From positions 1-36,510 of the forward strand of contig CAXKVV010001791.1 of assembly GCA_964058805.1 (NCBI GenBank): a stretch of DNA of 36,510 nt. The letters are read 5' to 3'. The notes beneath the pieces are model-generated. The model saw only the letters and a list, made by a program, of their open reading frames with translations, was not told where the DNA came from and did no database searches. A program made the position numbers and the translations under genes. The DNA is from Schoenoplectus triqueter (lineage: Eukaryota; Streptophyta; Magnoliopsida; Poales; Cyperaceae). Below, piece by piece: positions 35,841 to 36,510 of the stretch (positions are counted from its first letter, which is position 1; every line of letters begins with the position of its first letter).

Positions 35841-36249
35841 CTCTCTTCTCTGATTCTGTGTGTGTATGTTTGAGATCTCCAATTTACACCCAGTAGTGTA
35901 TCTATCCCCAAGTTGCACCCAGATGACCCCTTGATTGAATCTGAGCCATTGATCTGCTTATTTAATCTGTTTTATCTTCTTTGAATTTATTTTAATAGCT
36001 CCACTCATCCAAAAATCATGAAATTTTCACCAAAAATCCTTAAATTCATAATGATCAGCCCTGTAATTTTTAATTCCACTTTTACCCCTGACTCCTTGCA
36101 TTAAAAATTTATTTTCCAAGAAAACCCTATTTTCCTCTCTGAATTAATCCCAGATTTCAATTATAGCTCAGTGTCTCTGCCAAATAAATTTTCTTTCAGA
36201 AACCACCCTAATTAAACACCAAATTAGACTTGTATTGATGCTTATTAGG
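35841..36249. other. Non-coding DNA, no gene seen
   Basis: AT-rich sequence without repeats or reading frames that I recognise. Confidence 0.4.
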
Positions 36250-36254
36250 GTTTG

Positions 36255-36471
36255 ATTTGATCAAAAGCTGATTACTTGTCAACAATTGATGTAAACCTAG
36301 ACTTGATCAGATGGTTGCTCTCAGTTTTGGCATCTGATCAGTCTTGTGAAATTAACTTCCAATTCATATTCATGAGGGTGACTTGGTCAAAAGTTGATTA
36401 CTTATTAACAATTGGCACAAATCATGGCATAGTCAGGTGGTTGCTCACAGCTTTGGCACCTGGTCAGCCTT
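36255..36471 (+). repeat. Tandem duplication with 126-bp period
   Basis: TCAAAAGCTGATTACTTGTC at 36261 recurs as TCAAAAGTTGATTACTTATT at 36387. Both are followed by AACAATTG, then GATGGTTGCTCTCAG / GGTGGTTGCTCACAG and TTTGGCATCTGATCAG / TTTGGCACCTGGTCAG. The second unit ends close to the window edge, so more units may follow. Confidence 0.85.
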
Positions 36472-36510
36472 GAAAGCAAAATCATATTTGAGATTTCTTG
36501 TGATTGGCTG

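Overview
This window is plant nuclear DNA, most likely from a flowering plant. The evidence is intron-rich genes encoding a plant-type RAPTOR and an RDM4/IWR1 protein, typical plant Ty1/copia, LINE and hAT-like repeats, and AT-rich intergenic DNA. I cannot name the species.

Region 1 (1-9,760) holds the only two recognisable host genes, arranged tail to tail. On the + strand, 305-4,989 is the 3' part of RAPTOR1, the TOR complex 1 scaffold. Nine exons are visible, encoding the last 455 residues including the C-terminal WD40 propeller; the gene starts upstream of the window. One intron appears to use a GC-AG boundary, and that same intron carries a 1.1-kb terminal-inverted-repeat element with an 8-bp target duplication. 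On the - strand, 9,662-6,706 is a complete ten-exon gene for an RDM4/DMS4/IWR1 homologue (334 aa by my splice model), a factor linked to nuclear import or assembly of RNA polymerases and to RNA-directed DNA methylation. All exon phases in both models join without a frameshift.

Region 2 (about 10,200-14,500) is a decayed L1-type LINE with reverse-transcriptase and zf-RVT remnants and a 293-bp internal tandem duplication. It is followed by about 1.5 kb of unassigned repeat-like DNA. Region 3 (15,262-20,565) has two direct repeats of about 2.5 kb around a 0.33-kb spacer, probably LTRs of a deleted retroelement, followed by a 29-bp x 3 minisatellite.

Region 4 (21,036-29,459) is a structurally complete but dead Ty1/copia retrotransposon on the - strand. 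It has two LTRs of about 1.2 kb, a 5-bp ATTTT target duplication, an initiator-Met tRNA primer site, a polypurine tract, and gag-protease-integrase-RT-RNase H remnants with several stops and frame changes. Its LTRs carry a dense cluster of CGTTATAACG-type palindromes.

Region 5 (29,465-36,510) has a fragment of a second copia integrase, then mostly non-coding DNA. The most unusual part is 30,613-31,168, a regular array of short hairpins with similar loops but different self-complementary stems. After it come a very AT-rich repeat block, three copies of a 38-bp inverted motif, a CATGTGGCA/GAGGTG repeat field and a 126-bp tandem duplication. No host gene is identifiable with confidence after about 9,760.
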